Shown here in pieces: positions 9,978 through 18,354 of a DNA stretch of 64,000 nt. Made by a program: the position numbers and the translations under genes. The notes below the pieces were generated by a model, which saw nothing but the letters and a program-made list of their open reading frames with translations, did no database searches and was not told the DNA's origin. The stretch covers positions 591,922 through 655,921 of the forward strand of contig JAPNUO010000001.1 of NCBI GenBank assembly GCA_026627065.1, written 5' to 3'. Position 1 is the stretch's first letter, and each line of letters begins with the position of its first letter. This DNA comes from Bacillota bacterium (lineage in GTDB: Bacteria; Bacillota; Sulfobacillia; Sulfobacillales; Sulfobacillaceae).

Positions 9978-10001
9978 GAATCTTATTCGATTTTGATAAG
10001 A
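9973..10001. promoter_or_regulatory. Candidate HspR operator (two nested inverted repeats)
   Basis: Two interleaved inverted repeats lie on and just upstream of the -35 box: ATCAAGAA (9973-9980) against TTTTGAT (9991-9997), one mismatch, and TCTTAT (9981-9986) against ATAAGA (9996-10001), perfect. The position is right for a repressor site. The known HspR box HAIR (CTTGAGT-N7-ACTCAAG) is only loosely matched (the arms share CTTGA/TCAAG), so assignment to HspR is an inference from context. Confidence 0.45.
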
Positions 10002-10074
10002 AATTTATTTCTCCGGCCACCCTCAGGTATTGTGCGCCAGAGGCCACCTCCCCATGCAGGCACCAGCGAAGCGC

Positions 10075-10108
10075 AAAAAGAAAATGGCCGCTCGCACGCG
10101 CCATTTTC
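10075..10108 (-). terminator. Intrinsic terminator after aroA
   Basis: GAAAATGGC (10080-10088) and GCCATTTTC (10100-10108) form a perfect 9-bp stem with an 11-base loop. On the minus strand the stem is followed by CTTTTTGCG. It lies just beyond the aroA stop and upstream of the hspR promoter, so it separates the two operons. Confidence 0.8.
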
Positions 10109-10129
10109 CAGGATCTCTGCCTAGCCCGA

Positions 10130-11407
10130 TCAGCCCTCAGGCTGCAAGGCGTGATACTGGGCAAAAAAGTCCGGGTAACTAATGCGCACCGCATCTTCCC
10201 CGCGAAGCCGGACCGGACTCTCGGCCACAGTCGCAGCCACGGCCGCCAGCATGGCCATGCGGTGATCCCCGCGGGCGTCTACCTCCGCACCGTGAAGGCG
10301 CGTCGGGCCCTCAATGACCCACCCGTCGGGGCGGTCTTCAACCTGCGCCCCCAAAGACCGCAAGATCTGCCCGGTTACCTGGATGCGGTCGCTTTCCTTA
10401 ACTCGCAGCTCTTCCGCTCCGCGTATCACGGTGGTCCCCTCGCACTGCGTCGCCAACAGCGCCACCAACGGGACCTCGTCAATCATTTGGGGAATGTCCG
10501 CACCCTCGACGACTACCGGACGGCACACTCTCCCGCGCACTTCCACGTGTCCCCAGGGTTCCGGCAACTCCGACACCGCGTCCCAGTGCACGCTGGCCCC
10601 CATTTGGGCGAGTACACGGTAAAAACCGGTCCGGGTGGGATTAAACAGCATGGACTCCACCGTCACCGCGCGGTCGGCGTCTAACGCGGCAATAGCCGCC
10701 CAAAAGGCCCCTGACGACGGATCGCCCGGAACCCGAAACGCCATGGCGTGCAACGACCCCGGGTAAACTGTCACAGCCAGTCCGTCCCGCGTAATGTTGC
10801 CCCCCATGGCCGCAATCAAGCGCTCGGTGTGATCCCGACTTAACGCGGGCTCAATCACGCGCACCGGATCCTCCGCGGTCAAGCCGGCCAGCAAGAGACT
10901 GGACTTCACCTGGGCGCTGGCCACCGCCAGCGTAAACTGCCCCCCTTGATGCCGCCCTCCTTGAATGGCGAGCGGGGCAAATCCGCCCTCGCGGGCCAGC
11001 ACCTGAACGCCCATCGCGCGAAGAGGTTCTACAACCCGCGCCATCGGCCGCCGGCTCAACGAGGCGTCGCCGTATAGCACGGTGAGGCCATGGACCGCGG
11101 CAGCCAAGCCGGCGCCGAGGCGCATGGTGGTCCCGGAATTAGCGGCATCGATGGGCGTGACCGCCTCCTGCAGGCGACGGGGCCTTTCCAGCACGAGGCG
11201 TTCTGGAGACAGCTCCCGCACTTCGACGCCCAGTGCCTGCACCAAGCGCACGCTTGCCCGCGTATCGGCGGCATCCAGCCAATGCTCCAGGATCATCTCG
11301 CCCTCGGCCAACGCGCTAAACAAAATCCCCCGGTGCGTCAACGACTTGTCGCCCGGCACCGCAACGCGCGCCTTGACCGGTTTTTTCCACGCCGTAAATT
11401 CCAGCAT
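10130..11407 (-). CDS. aroA: 3-phosphoshikimate 1-carboxyvinyltransferase (EPSP synthase)
   Basis: The 425-residue protein carries the EPSP synthase landmarks: VPGDKSLTHRGILFSALAEG at the N-terminus, DAANSGTTMRLGAGLAA (the NSGTTMR phosphate-binding loop), VASAQVKSSLLLAGL, and ELRVKESDRI near the C-terminus. It joins phosphoenolpyruvate to shikimate 3-phosphate in the pathway to chorismate. It is the last gene behind tyrA and aroF and is followed by a clear terminator. The three genes are controlled together by the Tyr-type T-box upstream of aroF. The other shikimate pathway genes are not in this window. Confidence 0.96.
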   Translation of the reverse strand: MLEFTAWKKPVKARVAVPGDKSLTHRGILFSALAEGEMILEHWLDAADTRASVRLVQALGVEVRELSPERLVLERPRRLQEAVTPIDAANSGTTMRLGAGLAAAVHGLTVLYGDASLSRRPMARVVEPLRAMGVQVLAREGGFAPLAIQGGRHQGGQFTLAVASAQVKSSLLLAGLTAEDPVRVIEPALSRDHTERLIAAMGGNITRDGLAVTVYPGSLHAMAFRVPGDPSSGAFWAAIAALDADRAVTVESMLFNPTRTGFYRVLAQMGASVHWDAVSELPEPWGHVEVRGRVCRPVVVEGADIPQMIDEVPLVALLATQCEGTTVIRGAEELRVKESDRIQVTGQILRSLGAQVEDRPDGWVIEGPTRLHGAEVDARGDHRMAMLAAVAATVAESPVRLRGEDAVRISYPDFFAQYHALQPEG

Positions 11408-11411
11408 ACCC

Positions 11412-12203
11412 TCACCCTTTTTCGCCTAGCAACGAATCTTCGTCCCTCAACAAAGCGTCCGATGCCCGCAAGAGTTCCTCCTGAAATAACGCGAGCGCGT
11501 CCCTAAGGATCGCCCGGTTGGCGGCCAACATGGGCTGCATCAGTGCCACATCGCTGCGTCCCACCCGGGTGGTGTCCCGAAACCCTGGACCGGCGAGCGC
11601 CAACGCCCCCGGCTGCTCGCGCTCGACGAGCCGCCTCAGCGCATACGAGGCCAGGAACGGCAGATGACTCACCCATGCCACCGCCGCATCGTGATCGGAC
11701 ACGCTCCATCGACTTAACGGCCCCGTTTTTAGGCGTGCCTGCCACCACTCGAGAAGCGCTTCCGGAGGAAAGCCGGCCCCAACGTCTACCACCGCCCCCG
11801 CGCAGCCACGGAACAACTCGGCGGAGGCGGCATGAAATCCGCGAGTCTCCCGTCCCGCCATTAAGTGAAGGCTCACGACGGACACCCTTTCGCTCGCCCA
11901 TTGCAGCACCGCTTGCACGGGACGCTTGACCGAGCTCAAATCCAGCAACTGGGCTTGGGGGCGCATGCGGGGCACCAATTTCCGCACAAGGTCGGTTTCC
12001 ACCGGCAGAGGCACTCCCACCACCACGGCGTCGACCTGGTCAGCCCAGGCCTCCCAAGGAGCTACCTCGCCCAAGCGCGACTGCCGCAAGGCCATTTGGG
12101 TGGAGGGGCTGGTGTCATCCAGCCACAGCGCGTCTCCTGCCTGAGCCAGCGCCTGGGCTACAGACCCCCCGATCAACCCGACCCCTACCACACCAACTCT
12201 CAT
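11412..12203 (-). CDS. tyrA: Prephenate dehydrogenase
   Basis: This 263-residue NAD(P)-dependent dehydrogenase starts [19 protein letters not shown], a glycine-rich Rossmann motif, and contains DLSSVKRPV and SLHLMAGRETRGFHAA, matching the TyrA region around the catalytic histidine (HPMAG in most homologues). It oxidises prephenate to 4-hydroxyphenylpyruvate, the committed step to tyrosine. It is compact, with no C-terminal ACT domain, so feedback control by tyrosine binding to an ACT domain is not expected. The start overlaps the aroF stop by four bases and aroA begins 5 bases further on. Control by a tyrosine-reading T-box fits the function. Confidence 0.93.
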   Translation of the reverse strand: MRVGVVGVGLIGGSVAQALAQAGDALWLDDTSPSTQMALRQSRLGEVAPWEAWADQVDAVVVGVPLPVETDLVRKLVPRMRPQAQLLDLSSVKRPVQAVLQWASERVSVVSLHLMAGRETRGFHAASAELFRGCAGAVVDVGAGFPPEALLEWWQARLKTGPLSRWSVSDHDAAVAWVSHLPFLASYALRRLVEREQPGALALAGPGFRDTTRVGRSDVALMQPMLAANRAILRDALALFQEELLRASDALLRDEDSLLGEKG

Positions 12204-13057
12204 ATCTCGCGTCCAACCGCCCGAGCAACCCGCTTGACTTCCTCCAAGAGCGCTTCCAAATGAGGGAAGTTCAAACTCTGGGGACCATCCGACAGCGCTT
12301 CCGCAGGGTTGGGGTGCGTTTCAATAATCAGGCCATCAGCCCCCGCTGCGACAGCCGCCCGCGCTAGCGGCGCCACCCATTGCCATTGCCCGGCCGCATG
12401 GGACGGATCAATCACCACCGGCAGGTGACTGAGCTCCTTCACCACGGGAATCGCGCTAATGTCGAGCGTGTTGCGGGTTTTGGTTTCGTACGTCCGAATT
12501 CCCCGCTCGCAGAGAATGATATTGGGATTTCCATGCGCCGCCACATACTCCGCCGCCATCAGCCACTCGTCGATCGTCGCTGCCAGCCCCCGCTTCAACA
12601 GCACGGGCTTTCCCACTTGTCCGACCGCCTTCAGGAGCTCGAAGTTCTGCATGTTGCGCGCCCCGATTTGCACAATATCCGCCCATTCGGCCACGTGCGC
12701 CAAGCTTTCATGGTCTACCGCCTCGGTCACGATCAACACGCCGTATCGTTCGCGGGCTTCAGCCAGAAGCTTCAGCCCCTCCACGCCCATGCCCTGAAAA
12801 CTGTAGGGAGAGGTGCGCGGTTTGTACGCTCCGCCGCGCAATACCGGGACTCCCATCCGGTGCATAAATTCGGCCGCCGCCATCAATTGCTCCCGGCTTT
12901 CGACCGCACAGGGGCCGGACATCACGATGACGCGATTGTCGCCAAACGCAATATTCCCCACGCGCACCACACTGTTCTCGGGATGAAAATCACGACTCAC
13001 CAATCGGTATGGCTTTCGCACAGATACCACGGGTTCTGCTGTCTCAGTTGCGCCCAC
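12200..13057 (-). CDS. aroF: 3-deoxy-7-phosphoheptulonate (DAHP) synthase
   Basis: The product (285 residues, GTG start behind GAAGGGTGA) is a class I-beta type DAHP synthase of the AroF/KdsA superfamily. Motifs seen are [84 protein letters not shown] and [11 protein letters not shown]. It condenses phosphoenolpyruvate and erythrose 4-phosphate, the entry to aromatic amino acid synthesis. A short N-terminal extension ([19 protein letters not shown]) is a partial regulatory-like region, too short for an ACT or chorismate mutase domain. It is the first gene after the T-box leader. Confidence 0.95.
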   Translation of the reverse strand: MGATETAEPVVSVRKPYRLVSRDFHPENSVVRVGNIAFGDNRVIVMSGPCAVESREQLMAAAEFMHRMGVPVLRGGAYKPRTSPYSFQGMGVEGLKLLAEARERYGVLIVTEAVDHESLAHVAEWADIVQIGARNMQNFELLKAVGQVGKPVLLKRGLAATIDEWLMAAEYVAAHGNPNIILCERGIRTYETKTRNTLDISAIPVVKELSHLPVVIDPSHAAGQWQWVAPLARAAVAAGADGLIIETHPNPAEALSDGPQSLNFPHLEALLEEVKRVARAVGREI

Positions 13058-13097
13058 GCCTCGTCACCCTTCCTTGATTCCCTGTCTTTCCCACAAC

Positions 13098-13130
13098 AAA
13101 AAGCCTTCATCCCTCTAGGGACGAAGGCTT
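13098..13130 (-). terminator. T-box attenuator hairpin before aroF
   Basis: AAGCCTTC and GAAGGCTT (with ATCCCT/AGGGAC-type inner pairing, 13101-13130) form a strong stem followed on the minus strand by TTT-G-TT. Its 5' arm competes with pairing of the T-box sequence, as usual for a transcription-attenuating T-box. Confidence 0.85.
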
Positions 13131-13363
13131 TTCTCCGCGGTACCACCCTATGTGGTTCTCAATGAGAACCCACTCTGCCAGCTGCCATCACAGCTGCTCC
13201 GCATAACGGGCGGATGCCGGATTCTCTACTCTTCCGAAGAATTTCGATGCACACTCCCGGGGGTACGGCTTCGGACCAAGGGTTCGGCTTTCACCATCAT
13301 GCCGACTCTCTGCGCCTCTTGATTCCGGGCCCCTTCCCGATCATTGCTTTAGGTGATTGAATT
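13098..13363 (-). ncRNA. T-box riboswitch, tyrosine specifier (aroF-tyrA-aroA leader)
   Basis: The leader has all T-box parts in order on the minus strand: the apical CAGAGAGUCGGC / GGUGAAAGCCGA distal loop of stem I, a specifier loop with UAC at 13263-13265, and the conserved AGGGUGGUACCGCGG at 13135-13149. An intrinsic terminator follows. The reading of UAC rests on an ungapped 14-base alignment with the Trp T-box at 19988 (UGGGCCCAGGAGU there, UACCCCCGGGAGU here). The anti-terminator bulge is UGGU, which would pair with discriminator A73, as in tRNA-Tyr. Uncharged tRNA-Tyr would therefore allow readthrough into aroF, tyrA and aroA. Confidence 0.88.
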
Positions 13364-13369
13364 GCTGGC

Positions 13370-13398
13370 ATCATACACCAACAGATTCGCGGTGTCAA
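13370..13398 (-). promoter_or_regulatory. Promoter of the Tyr T-box/aroF operon
   Basis: TTGACA (13393-13398) and TATGAT (13370-13375) are spaced by 17 bases on the minus strand, close to a consensus sigma-A promoter. The -35 box overlaps the trpA stop codon (TGA at 13395-13397), so the unit starts inside the end of the trp operon. Confidence 0.85.
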
Positions 13399-14195
13399 GC
13401 CTTCGTCCTCACTTGACTGAGCCCGCTTTTGAGATCCTTGACAAACGCATAGGCTTGTTCTTCAGCGTGAGCCGGATCATCCATGATGGCTTTGACCAGA
13501 GCACTCCCCACAATCACGCCATCCGCATAACGCGCCACTTCCCGCGCCTGAGCCGCGTTGGCAATGCCAAAGCCGACCGCCACCGGCAACGGCACCACGC
13601 GCTTGACCCGCTCCACCAAAGCGCGGACCCCCGTATCGACCGCCTCACGCATTCCGGTGACGCCCGTCACGGACACCCCATACACAAATCCCTTGGCTGT
13701 CCGAATGCTTTGCAAGTGGCGGTCGGTCGACGTCGGCGCCACCAGCGGGATGACCGCCAAACCGCTCGCTTCGGCCGCTAGCCGCAGATCTTGCCCTTCT
13801 GCCCACGGAAGATCAGGGATGATGAGGCCCGCCATCCCGGCATCACGGGCATCGCGTGAAAACCGCGCAACGCCATATCGAAACACCGGATTAATATAGG
13901 TCAAAAACACGAGGGGCGGAGAGATCGGCGCCAGCTCGCGCACCGTCTCCAGAATCGCGGACACTCGGGTTCCCTGCGCCAAGGCCTCGGTAGCCGCTCG
14001 CTGCAGTACCGGTCCGTCTGCCAGCGGATCAGAAAACGGAATGCCGATTTCGATAATGTCGGCGCCGGCCTCGGTCAACGCCGCCACAATCCCTGGCAGG
14101 CGGGCCAAGGTCGGATATCCTGCGGTCACATAGGGAATGAGGGCCGCACGCCCTTTTTCGCGAGCCTTGTCAAATACGGATGTCAGCGCGTTCAC
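13395..14195 (-). CDS. trpA: Tryptophan synthase alpha chain
   Basis: GTG 14195 is taken as start because GGAGGGAGG lies just upstream; the frame is open 17 codons further but without a ribosome site. The 266-residue product shows [22 protein letters not shown] (the catalytic glutamate and aspartate), [23 protein letters not shown] and [11 protein letters not shown]. It cleaves indole-3-glycerol phosphate to indole for TrpB. It overlaps trpB by 26 bases and is the last gene of the trp operon. Its stop codon overlaps the -35 box of the aroF promoter. Confidence 0.96.
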   Translation of the reverse strand: MNALTSVFDKAREKGRAALIPYVTAGYPTLARLPGIVAALTEAGADIIEIGIPFSDPLADGPVLQRAATEALAQGTRVSAILETVRELAPISPPLVFLTYINPVFRYGVARFSRDARDAGMAGLIIPDLPWAEGQDLRLAAEASGLAVIPLVAPTSTDRHLQSIRTAKGFVYGVSVTGVTGMREAVDTGVRALVERVKRVVPLPVAVGFGIANAAQAREVARYADGVIVGSALVKAIMDDPAHAEEQAYAFVKDLKSGLSQVRTKA

Positions 14196-15393
14196 CCGTG
14201 TCGCCTCCCTCCATGCGAAAGACCTGATCCACATCTTTGTCCCCACGCCCCGACAAATTGATGATGACTTCGGCGCGGGCCTCCCGCAGGCGATTTGCCT
14301 CTCGCATTACCCAGGCGACCGCATGCGCGCTCTCCAATGCCGGAATAATGCCTTCCCATTCCGCCAATTGATGGAACGCGGCTAATGCCTCCTGATCTGT
14401 CACCGCTACATAAGTGGCTCGGCCTGTATAATGGAGATACGCGTGCTCAGGACCCACGCCAGGATAGTCTAAACCGGCGGAAATCGAATGAGCCGGCCTA
14501 ATTTGCCCGTCCTCATCCTGCAGCAAATAGCTCAAACTGCCGTGGAGAATACCTTGTTGCCCGCCCTGAATGCTCGCCGCATGGCGTCCGGTGTCCAGCC
14601 CTTCTCCCGCCGCTTCGACCCCGACCAGCGCCACAGGATCTTGGCGAAACGGATAAAAAATCCCCATGCTGTTGGATCCGCCACCGACGCACGCCACAAT
14701 GTGCGAGGGCAGATGTCCGAGAATCCTGAGAATCTGGCTGCGCGCTTCCCGGCCAATCACCGACTGAAAGTCGCGAACCATCATGGGATAAGGATGCGGG
14801 CCGACCACCGAACCAATCACGTAAAATGTGGTGCGCACGTTGGTCACCCAGTCGCGAATCGCCTCGTTGGTGGCATCTTTCAGGGTTTGCGTGCCGGATG
14901 TGACCGGATGCACTTCCGCGCCCAAGAGTTTCATGCGGTAGACATTCAGCGCTTGACGCTGGACATCCTCGGCTCCCATATAAATTTCTGCCTTGAGGCC
15001 GAACAGCGCAGCTGCGGTGGCCGTCGCCACCCCATGCTGACCCGCTCCGGTTTCGGCAATAATGCGAGTTTTGCCCATCCGGCGGGCCAGCAGCACCTGA
15101 CCGATGGTGTTGTTAATCTTATGAGCCCCGGTGTGATTTAAATCCTCCCGCTTTAGAAACACGTCAAACCCCAGCGCCTGACTCATGCGATCCGCGCGCC
15201 GGAGCGGCGTCGGACGACCGACATAATCCTTCAGCCAGGCCTTCAGCTCCTGCTGAAAATGCGGATCCCGCCGGGCCTCTTGATACGCCTCAGCAAGCTC
15301 CTCTACTGCCGGCATGAGGGTCTCCGGAATGTACCGCCCGCCGAACGGTCCGAATCGGCCGTAACGGTCAGGCACTCGTGTTGTCAGCATCAT
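14170..15393 (-). CDS. trpB: Tryptophan synthase beta chain
   Basis: This 407-residue PLP enzyme begins [20 protein letters not shown] and has [16 protein letters not shown] with the PLP lysine, [13 protein letters not shown], and the phosphate-binding [12 protein letters not shown]. These are characteristic of TrpB1, the form that pairs with TrpA. It joins indole and serine to make tryptophan. ATG 15393 follows GAGGAGG directly and overlaps the end of trpF by 26 bases. The adjacent trpA completes the alpha2-beta2 complex. Confidence 0.98.
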   Translation of the reverse strand: MMLTTRVPDRYGRFGPFGGRYIPETLMPAVEELAEAYQEARRDPHFQQELKAWLKDYVGRPTPLRRADRMSQALGFDVFLKREDLNHTGAHKINNTIGQVLLARRMGKTRIIAETGAGQHGVATATAAALFGLKAEIYMGAEDVQRQALNVYRMKLLGAEVHPVTSGTQTLKDATNEAIRDWVTNVRTTFYVIGSVVGPHPYPMMVRDFQSVIGREARSQILRILGHLPSHIVACVGGGSNSMGIFYPFRQDPVALVGVEAAGEGLDTGRHAASIQGGQQGILHGSLSYLLQDEDGQIRPAHSISAGLDYPGVGPEHAYLHYTGRATYVAVTDQEALAAFHQLAEWEGIIPALESAHAVAWVMREANRLREARAEVIINLSGRGDKDVDQVFRMEGGDTGERADIRI

Positions 15394-15940
15394 GAACCTC
15401 CTCGATAAACCGTCGCACCAGAGCTACGTCCTTGACTCCATGGCGTTCGACCCCGCTGGAGACGTCCACCCCAGCCGGACGCCAGGTGGTCACCACCTGA
15501 CGAACATTCTCAGGGGTAAGCCCGCCTGCCAGCCAAATGGGCCGGGGAAATTCCGGCTTGTACCATGCCCAAGGCTCGCCGCTCCCGGGATTCACATTAT
15601 CAAGCAGGACGATATCCGCTTGAGCGTCAAGCTCGGTAGCAATCGCCCGCTTGCCGTGCTGGTGGGCTCGCTCAATCCACTCTGGGGGAGTGCGACCGTG
15701 TAGCTGCACCGCTATCACGTCGAGCCGCAGCATCGTCTCAAACAGCGCGTCGTCGACGTCACGCCCTACCGCCACGAATTGCGCCTCCGGCACCTTTGCG
15801 ACCAGCGCTTTGGCTTGGGGAATCGTCACTTGCCGACGACTCGCCGTCAATACTAGCCCGAGATAGTCGGCCCCCAGCGCCGCTACGGCGCGTGCCGTCT
15901 CGATATCTTGGATCCCGCAAATCTTAACGGTGACTCGCAT
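15368..15940 (-). CDS. trpF: Phosphoribosylanthranilate isomerase
   Basis: The 190-residue protein is a single TIM barrel with [20 protein letters not shown] (active-site Cys in KICG), GADYLGLV and a C-terminal [15 protein letters not shown]...GVDVSSGVE phosphate site. It converts phosphoribosylanthranilate to the ribulose form. It is slightly shorter than the usual 200-210 residues. It overlaps trpC by 17 bases and trpB by 26. Confidence 0.95.
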   Translation of the reverse strand: MRVTVKICGIQDIETARAVAALGADYLGLVLTASRRQVTIPQAKALVAKVPEAQFVAVGRDVDDALFETMLRLDVIAVQLHGRTPPEWIERAHQHGKRAIATELDAQADIVLLDNVNPGSGEPWAWYKPEFPRPIWLAGGLTPENVRQVVTTWRPAGVDVSSGVERHGVKDVALVRRFIEEVHDADNTSA

Positions 15941-16697
15941 GTGTCCACGCTTCCAGCACGTTGGTCCCGCGCATCAGCGTTTCGCCAATCAAGACAGCAC
16001 GGTACCCCCACGATTCTATCAACGCCATGTCGTCTGTCGTCCGAATGCCGCTCTCACTCACCGCAACCACCTCAGCCGGCAATTGGGAGGACAGTTCGCG
16101 CGAAAACTCCAACCGGGTTTCAAAAGTGTCCAAGTCCCGATTGTTTACGCCCACAATGGTCGCCCCCTGGCGAAGCGCCCGCTCTAATTCCTGAACCGCG
16201 TGCACTTCGACGAGCACCTCCAAACCAATGCCCTCGGCCGTTGCCATCAAATCGCCCAGCAGGACATCGTCGAGAATTCTGACGATAAGGAGCGCCGCGT
16301 CCGCACCGCGCGCCCGCGCTTCGTACAGCTGCACCGGGTGACGCACAAAATCCTTGCGAAGCACTGGCAAGCCAACCGCTGAGCGAACCGCTTCCAAATG
16401 CGACATATCTCCGGCAAAGTAATGGGGCTCCGTCAATACGGAAATGGCTGCCGCCCCATCGCGTTCATATTGGCGCGCCTGCGCCACGGGATCGTAACCG
16501 TCGGTGAGCCACCCCTTGGACGGGGATTTTTGCTTGCATTCGGCGATGACCTGAAGTCTGGCGCCCTGAGTCAGCGCCGCTTTCAGCGAGCGCACCGGCG
16601 GCATCCGCTCTGCTTGATCCCGCCAGTAGGCATAAATCGGCAACAGGCGTTTGATGCGCTCGTCCACATCTTGCCTAATTGCGTCAAGAAACATCAC
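15924..16697 (-). CDS. trpC: Indole-3-glycerol phosphate synthase
   Basis: The 257-residue TIM-barrel protein contains VIAECKQKSPSKG (the KxSPSKG catalytic lysine motif), ISVLTEPHYFAGD, PVLRKDFVRHPVQLYEARA, VLVEVHAVQELERAL, VGVNNRDLDTFE and VAVSESGIRT. It closes the indole ring in tryptophan synthesis. It lies between trpD (4-base overlap) and trpF and has no fused TrpF domain, in agreement with the separate trpF gene. Confidence 0.97.
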   Translation of the reverse strand: MMFLDAIRQDVDERIKRLLPIYAYWRDQAERMPPVRSLKAALTQGARLQVIAECKQKSPSKGWLTDGYDPVAQARQYERDGAAAISVLTEPHYFAGDMSHLEAVRSAVGLPVLRKDFVRHPVQLYEARARGADAALLIVRILDDVLLGDLMATAEGIGLEVLVEVHAVQELERALRQGATIVGVNNRDLDTFETRLEFSRELSSQLPAEVVAVSESGIRTTDDMALIESWGYRAVLIGETLMRGTNVLEAWTHASHR

Positions 16698-17743
16698 GCG
16701 TCCCTCCGCTCTCTATCGGCAGCACGCGACGCCGCCACCAGTGCCTCCAGCACGCGCGCCGCCCGCCCCTCGTTAATGACGTCTTCGGCCAACTGCACGC
16801 CCTCCTTAAGCGTCCTCGCCTGTCCGCTGACATAAAGCGCCACGCCTGCATTCGCCACCACCAGATCTCTTTGCGGCCCTCTCTCACCTTCCAATAGCAC
16901 ATGGCGGCAAATAGCCGCATTGTGCGCTGGATCGCCGCCTTGAAACGCCGCTGGGGGGTACTTGGGCAGCGCCAGATCGTCGGGAGTCATCACACCCTCC
17001 GTGACGCCCCCCTCGTCGACCACCGCGTAATGCGTCGGTCCCGACAACGACACTTCATCGAGTCCGCCGTGCCCATGCACAACCATGGCCTTCCGGATCC
17101 CGAGGCGCCCCAACACCTCCGCGACGGGACGCACCCAACTTTCGTGAAACACCCCGACCAACTGATAATCGGGGGCACAAGGATTGGTAAGCGGCCCCAG
17201 AATGTTGAAGACGGTCCGCACACCTAGCTCGCGCCGCGTCGGTCCAGCATAGCGCATCGAGGTATGCACGGACTGAGCGAAGAGAAACCCAAACCCCACT
17301 TCGTCAATGAGACGCGCCACATCCTCGGGATTGGTAAAAAGTTTGACGCCTAGCGCTTCTAACAAATCGGCGCTGCCGCTCCGTGACGTCGCCGCGCGAT
17401 TGCCGTGTTTCGCCACCTTGAGTCCCGCACCGGCCACCACAAAAGCGGCCACGGTCGACACGTTAAAGCTTTGAGAACCATCACCGCCGGTCCCGCAGGT
17501 ATCCATCAGCGGGCGCGAATGCACGGGCACCGCCACGGCGTGGTCCCGCATCGCGCGGGCAAACCCCGTCAGCTCGTCCACCGTCTCTCCGCGCACCCTT
17601 AAGGCCATCAGGATCCCGGCCAACTGAACCGGGGTGGCTTCGCCCCGCATAATGCTGTCCATCAGCGCGTAGGCGCGGGGCTCTTCGAGCAGTTCACCCC
17701 GGCTTAACGCCTCTAGGCTCGCGGCGACAATCTCGCTCGTCAT
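16694..17743 (-). CDS. trpD: Anthranilate phosphoribosyltransferase
   Basis: The 349-residue enzyme shows the N-terminal helical region with RGEATPVQLAGILMALRVRGE, then DTCGTGGDGSQSFNVSTVAAFV (PRPP-binding GTGGD), KHGNRAATSRSGSADLLEALG, and FLFAQSVHTSMRYAGPTRRELG with NILGPLTNP. It transfers phosphoribose to anthranilate. It overlaps both trpG and trpC by four bases. The length fits the family. Confidence 0.97.
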   Translation of the reverse strand: MTSEIVAASLEALSRGELLEEPRAYALMDSIMRGEATPVQLAGILMALRVRGETVDELTGFARAMRDHAVAVPVHSRPLMDTCGTGGDGSQSFNVSTVAAFVVAGAGLKVAKHGNRAATSRSGSADLLEALGVKLFTNPEDVARLIDEVGFGFLFAQSVHTSMRYAGPTRRELGVRTVFNILGPLTNPCAPDYQLVGVFHESWVRPVAEVLGRLGIRKAMVVHGHGGLDEVSLSGPTHYAVVDEGGVTEGVMTPDDLALPKYPPAAFQGGDPAHNAAICRHVLLEGERGPQRDLVVANAGVALYVSGQARTLKEGVQLAEDVINEGRAARVLEALVAASRAADRERRDA

Positions 17744-18354
17744 GCCTTTTCCTCCCCTTCTTCGCGGTTTAGCGGAACCTCGACCGGCGAGCCTTGTGCA
17801 ATCTCCACAAATCGGGCAATAAAGGTCATGCCTTGGGGTGTCAGCACCGATTCCGGATGAAACTGCAGTCCAAAGACGGGATGCCGGCGGTGCGACACGG
17901 CCATGATCGTGCCGTCCTGACTGACCGCGTCCACCGACAGGTCCGAGACATCGGCCACATCTACCGCCAGCGAATGATAGCGACCGCCTACCAGAGGATT
18001 GGGCATGTCGTGAAAGAGGCCTTGGTTGTTGTGATAAATGTCATCGGGCTTGCCGTGCATCAATCGCGGCGCCGGAATGATCCGCCCGCCATAGGCGACG
18101 GCAATCGCTTGGTGGCCCAGGCACACGCCCAAAATGGGCACTTGCCCATGGGCCGCGCGGATCAGGTCGATAGAGATTCCGGCGTCTTCCGGGCGCCCCG
18201 GCCCTGGCGAGATGACAATCCCGTCGGGTTTTAAGGCCAAAGCGGCCTCCACCGTGAAGGCATCGTTGCGCACCACCGTAACCGTCGTCATCTGCCCGAG
18301 ATATTGCACCAGGTTGTACGTAAAGGAATCGTAATTATCTATCACTAAAATCAT
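17740..18354 (-). CDS. trpG: Anthranilate synthase component II (glutamine amidotransferase)
   Basis: Read from ATG 18354, the 204-residue protein starts MILVIDNYDSFTYNLVQYLG and carries the class I amidotransferase triad: Cys in ILGVCLGHQAIA and the His/Glu of FGLQFHPESVLTPQG. It supplies ammonia to TrpE. The start overlaps the trpE stop by four bases (ATGA), and GAGAGGAC lies 9 bases upstream; a GTG two codons earlier is less well placed. Because no pabB is nearby, it may also serve folate synthesis, as in Bacillus; that is an inference. Confidence 0.95.
   Translation of the reverse strand: MILVIDNYDSFTYNLVQYLGQMTTVTVVRNDAFTVEAALALKPDGIVISPGPGRPEDAGISIDLIRAAHGQVPILGVCLGHQAIAVAYGGRIIPAPRLMHGKPDDIYHNNQGLFHDMPNPLVGGRYHSLAVDVADVSDLSVDAVSQDGTIMAVSHRRHPVFGLQFHPESVLTPQGMTFIARFVEIAQGSPVEVPLNREEGEEKA

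Noticed and set aside
9973..10001. CIRCE element for HrcA
   Set aside because: The inverted repeats lack the TTAGCACTC-N9-GAGTGCTAA sequence.
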